Shown in pieces: positions 63,448 to 64,000 of a stretch of 64,000 nucleotides of DNA (its first letter is position 1; each line of letters begins with the position of its first letter). The stretch covers positions 1 through 64,000 of the forward strand of contig NZ_FNHH01000003.1 in NCBI RefSeq assembly GCF_900103545.1, given 5' to 3'. Under the pieces are notes generated by a model that searched no databases, was not told where the DNA came from, and saw nothing but the letters and a program-made list of their open reading frames with translations. This stretch comes from Daejeonella rubra (GTDB taxonomy: Bacteria > Bacteroidota > Bacteroidia > Sphingobacteriales > Sphingobacteriaceae). The position numbers and the translations under genes were made by a program.

Positions 63448-63869
63448 GGCTTAGGGTTTAATTTTTTGTTAATAAATTCCAGTCTGTCGAATGCCGCTTC
63501 TAATAAAAGACTATCGGCTTGGTTCAGGCTATCTTTTTTAAGAATAATTTCAACTTGACTTTGCAGTTCCAGGACTTCTTTCAGGGCAGTGCCTGTATTT
63601 AGTATCTGCCCCAATCCGGAAGCCATCTCGGCTCCGGCCTTTCCTACCCCCGATGGGGTTGAAACCTTCTTCTGACGCATTACCGAAAATGCAAGCACAA
63701 CAGAGGTAACCAGGCAGATCAGCATACCCGTAAAAACTTGCCTTGGATATCTTTGCAGAAATTGGTTTCGCCGCTGTGAAAGCAGGGCAAAGTACCCTGC
63801 GAATTCTTTTCTTAGTTCAGTGAACAGAGTAACCTGGTTATCCTGTTCAGAAATTGTTTTTCTGGACAT
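63444..63869 (-). CDS. traL: Conjugative transposon protein TraL-like
   Basis: The protein has 141 residues from the ATG; a TTG two codons earlier is less likely. One membrane segment (QVFTGMLICLVTSVVLAFSV, about 43-62) is flanked by a basic cytoplasmic part and a helical periplasmic tail (KEVLELQSQVEIILKKDSLN). Position between traK and traM and the size identify it as TraL. Sequence conservation of TraL is low, so the name rests mainly on context. Confidence 0.7.
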   Translation of the reverse strand: MSRKTISEQDNQVTLFTELRKEFAGYFALLSQRRNQFLQRYPRQVFTGMLICLVTSVVLAFSVMRQKKVSTPSGVGKAGAEMASGLGQILNTGTALKEVLELQSQVEIILKKDSLNQADSLLLEAAFDRLEFINKKLNPKP

Positions 63870-64000
63870 TTTCAAGGTCTTTGTTTTCCAAAGTTTTCCA
63901 GCGCGTAATCAGTACCGCATGCGGATTATTGTCCGAGCGTTTTTTAAGATCACTTAGATAGCCTTCGGTAATTAGAGAGCGTGTTATGGTTGAACTTCTG
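63847..64000 (-). CDS. traK: TraK C-terminus (truncated by the window edge)
   Basis: The last 50 residues are visible: ...ITEGYLSDLKKRSDNNPHAV and LITRWKTLENKDLENVQKNNF, then a stop. The N-N-P-H-A-V-L-I-x-R-W-K-T-L-E-N ending is typical of TraK (VirB8-like) in Bacteroidota elements. Its 3' end overlaps the traL start by 23 bp. The rest lies beyond the window. Confidence 0.8.
   Translation of the reverse strand, partial: RSSTITRSLITEGYLSDLKKRSDNNPHAVLITRWKTLENKDLENVQKNNF

Overview
The window looks like a Bacteroidota chromosome, most likely Sphingobacteriaceae (Pedobacter or Mucilaginibacter type). The evidence is a SusC/SusD pair with a FecR/ECF-sigma regulator, several TonB-linked outer-membrane receptors, a very large surface protein with a type IX secretion (T9SS) tail, promoters of the Bacteroidota TAnnTTTG type, AT-rich spacers and a CTnDOT-type tra module. 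The species assignment is inference.

Layout. 1-5 kb: an MHS-type MFS transporter, a Dabb protein and a TonB-dependent receptor, with several palindromic or tandem repeats between them. 5.3-12.6 kb: a surface operon (FGE-like protein, a 1653-residue adhesin with eight exact 243-bp repeats, a lipoprotein). 12.7-14.2 kb: a lipoprotein hydrolase and a small outer-membrane barrel. 14.5-17.7 kb: five tandem genes, each encoding a 49-residue Lys/Gly-rich peptide, followed by a papain-like protein and a SAM methyltransferase. I know no described family like the peptides, and this is the best candidate for a new system (RiPP-like or another peptide-processing pathway). 17.8-32.3 kb: a phosphoesterase and a carbohydrate-uptake locus (ECF sigma, FecR, SusC, SusD, two Tat-exported Gfo/Idh/MocA oxidoreductases, a Tat-exported TIM-barrel isomerase), a PAS histidine kinase and a decayed receptor relic. 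32.7-39.9 kb: an unknown 146-residue protein, a multi-TM protein overlapping a hybrid histidine kinase, a cyclopropane fatty acid synthase, a beta-propeller gene remnant and a periplasmic S45 acylase.

40.2-50.9 kb is a defence/stress island: HipBA with a clear operator, an ISL3-like transposase relic, a 1240-residue membrane NTPase (Tmn/YobI-like) in operon with a protein carrying a PD-(D/E)XK-like motif, and an adjacent AAA ATPase plus subtilase pair matching the ietAS defence system. 51.5-64 kb is part of an integrative conjugative element: DUF4099/DUF3945, Toprim-like, ArdC-like, M23 peptidase and MobC/VirD4-type genes, then traN, traM, traL and the end of traK, which runs off the right edge. 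A divergent metal cassette (ArsR, MerTP fusion, GDCCVxC protein) sits between mobC and traN, and a strongly structured intergenic RNA candidate lies at about 52.15-52.33 kb. No relaxase, integrase, att site, rRNA, tRNA or CRISPR array was recognised.

Functional reading. The sigma/FecR pair probably switches on the SusCD importer, whose cargo is processed by the oxidoreductases and isomerase. The surface operon supplies T9SS-exported adhesin material. The defence island and the conjugative element are accessory DNA. All product calls rest on reading sequence motifs by eye; no database search was run.
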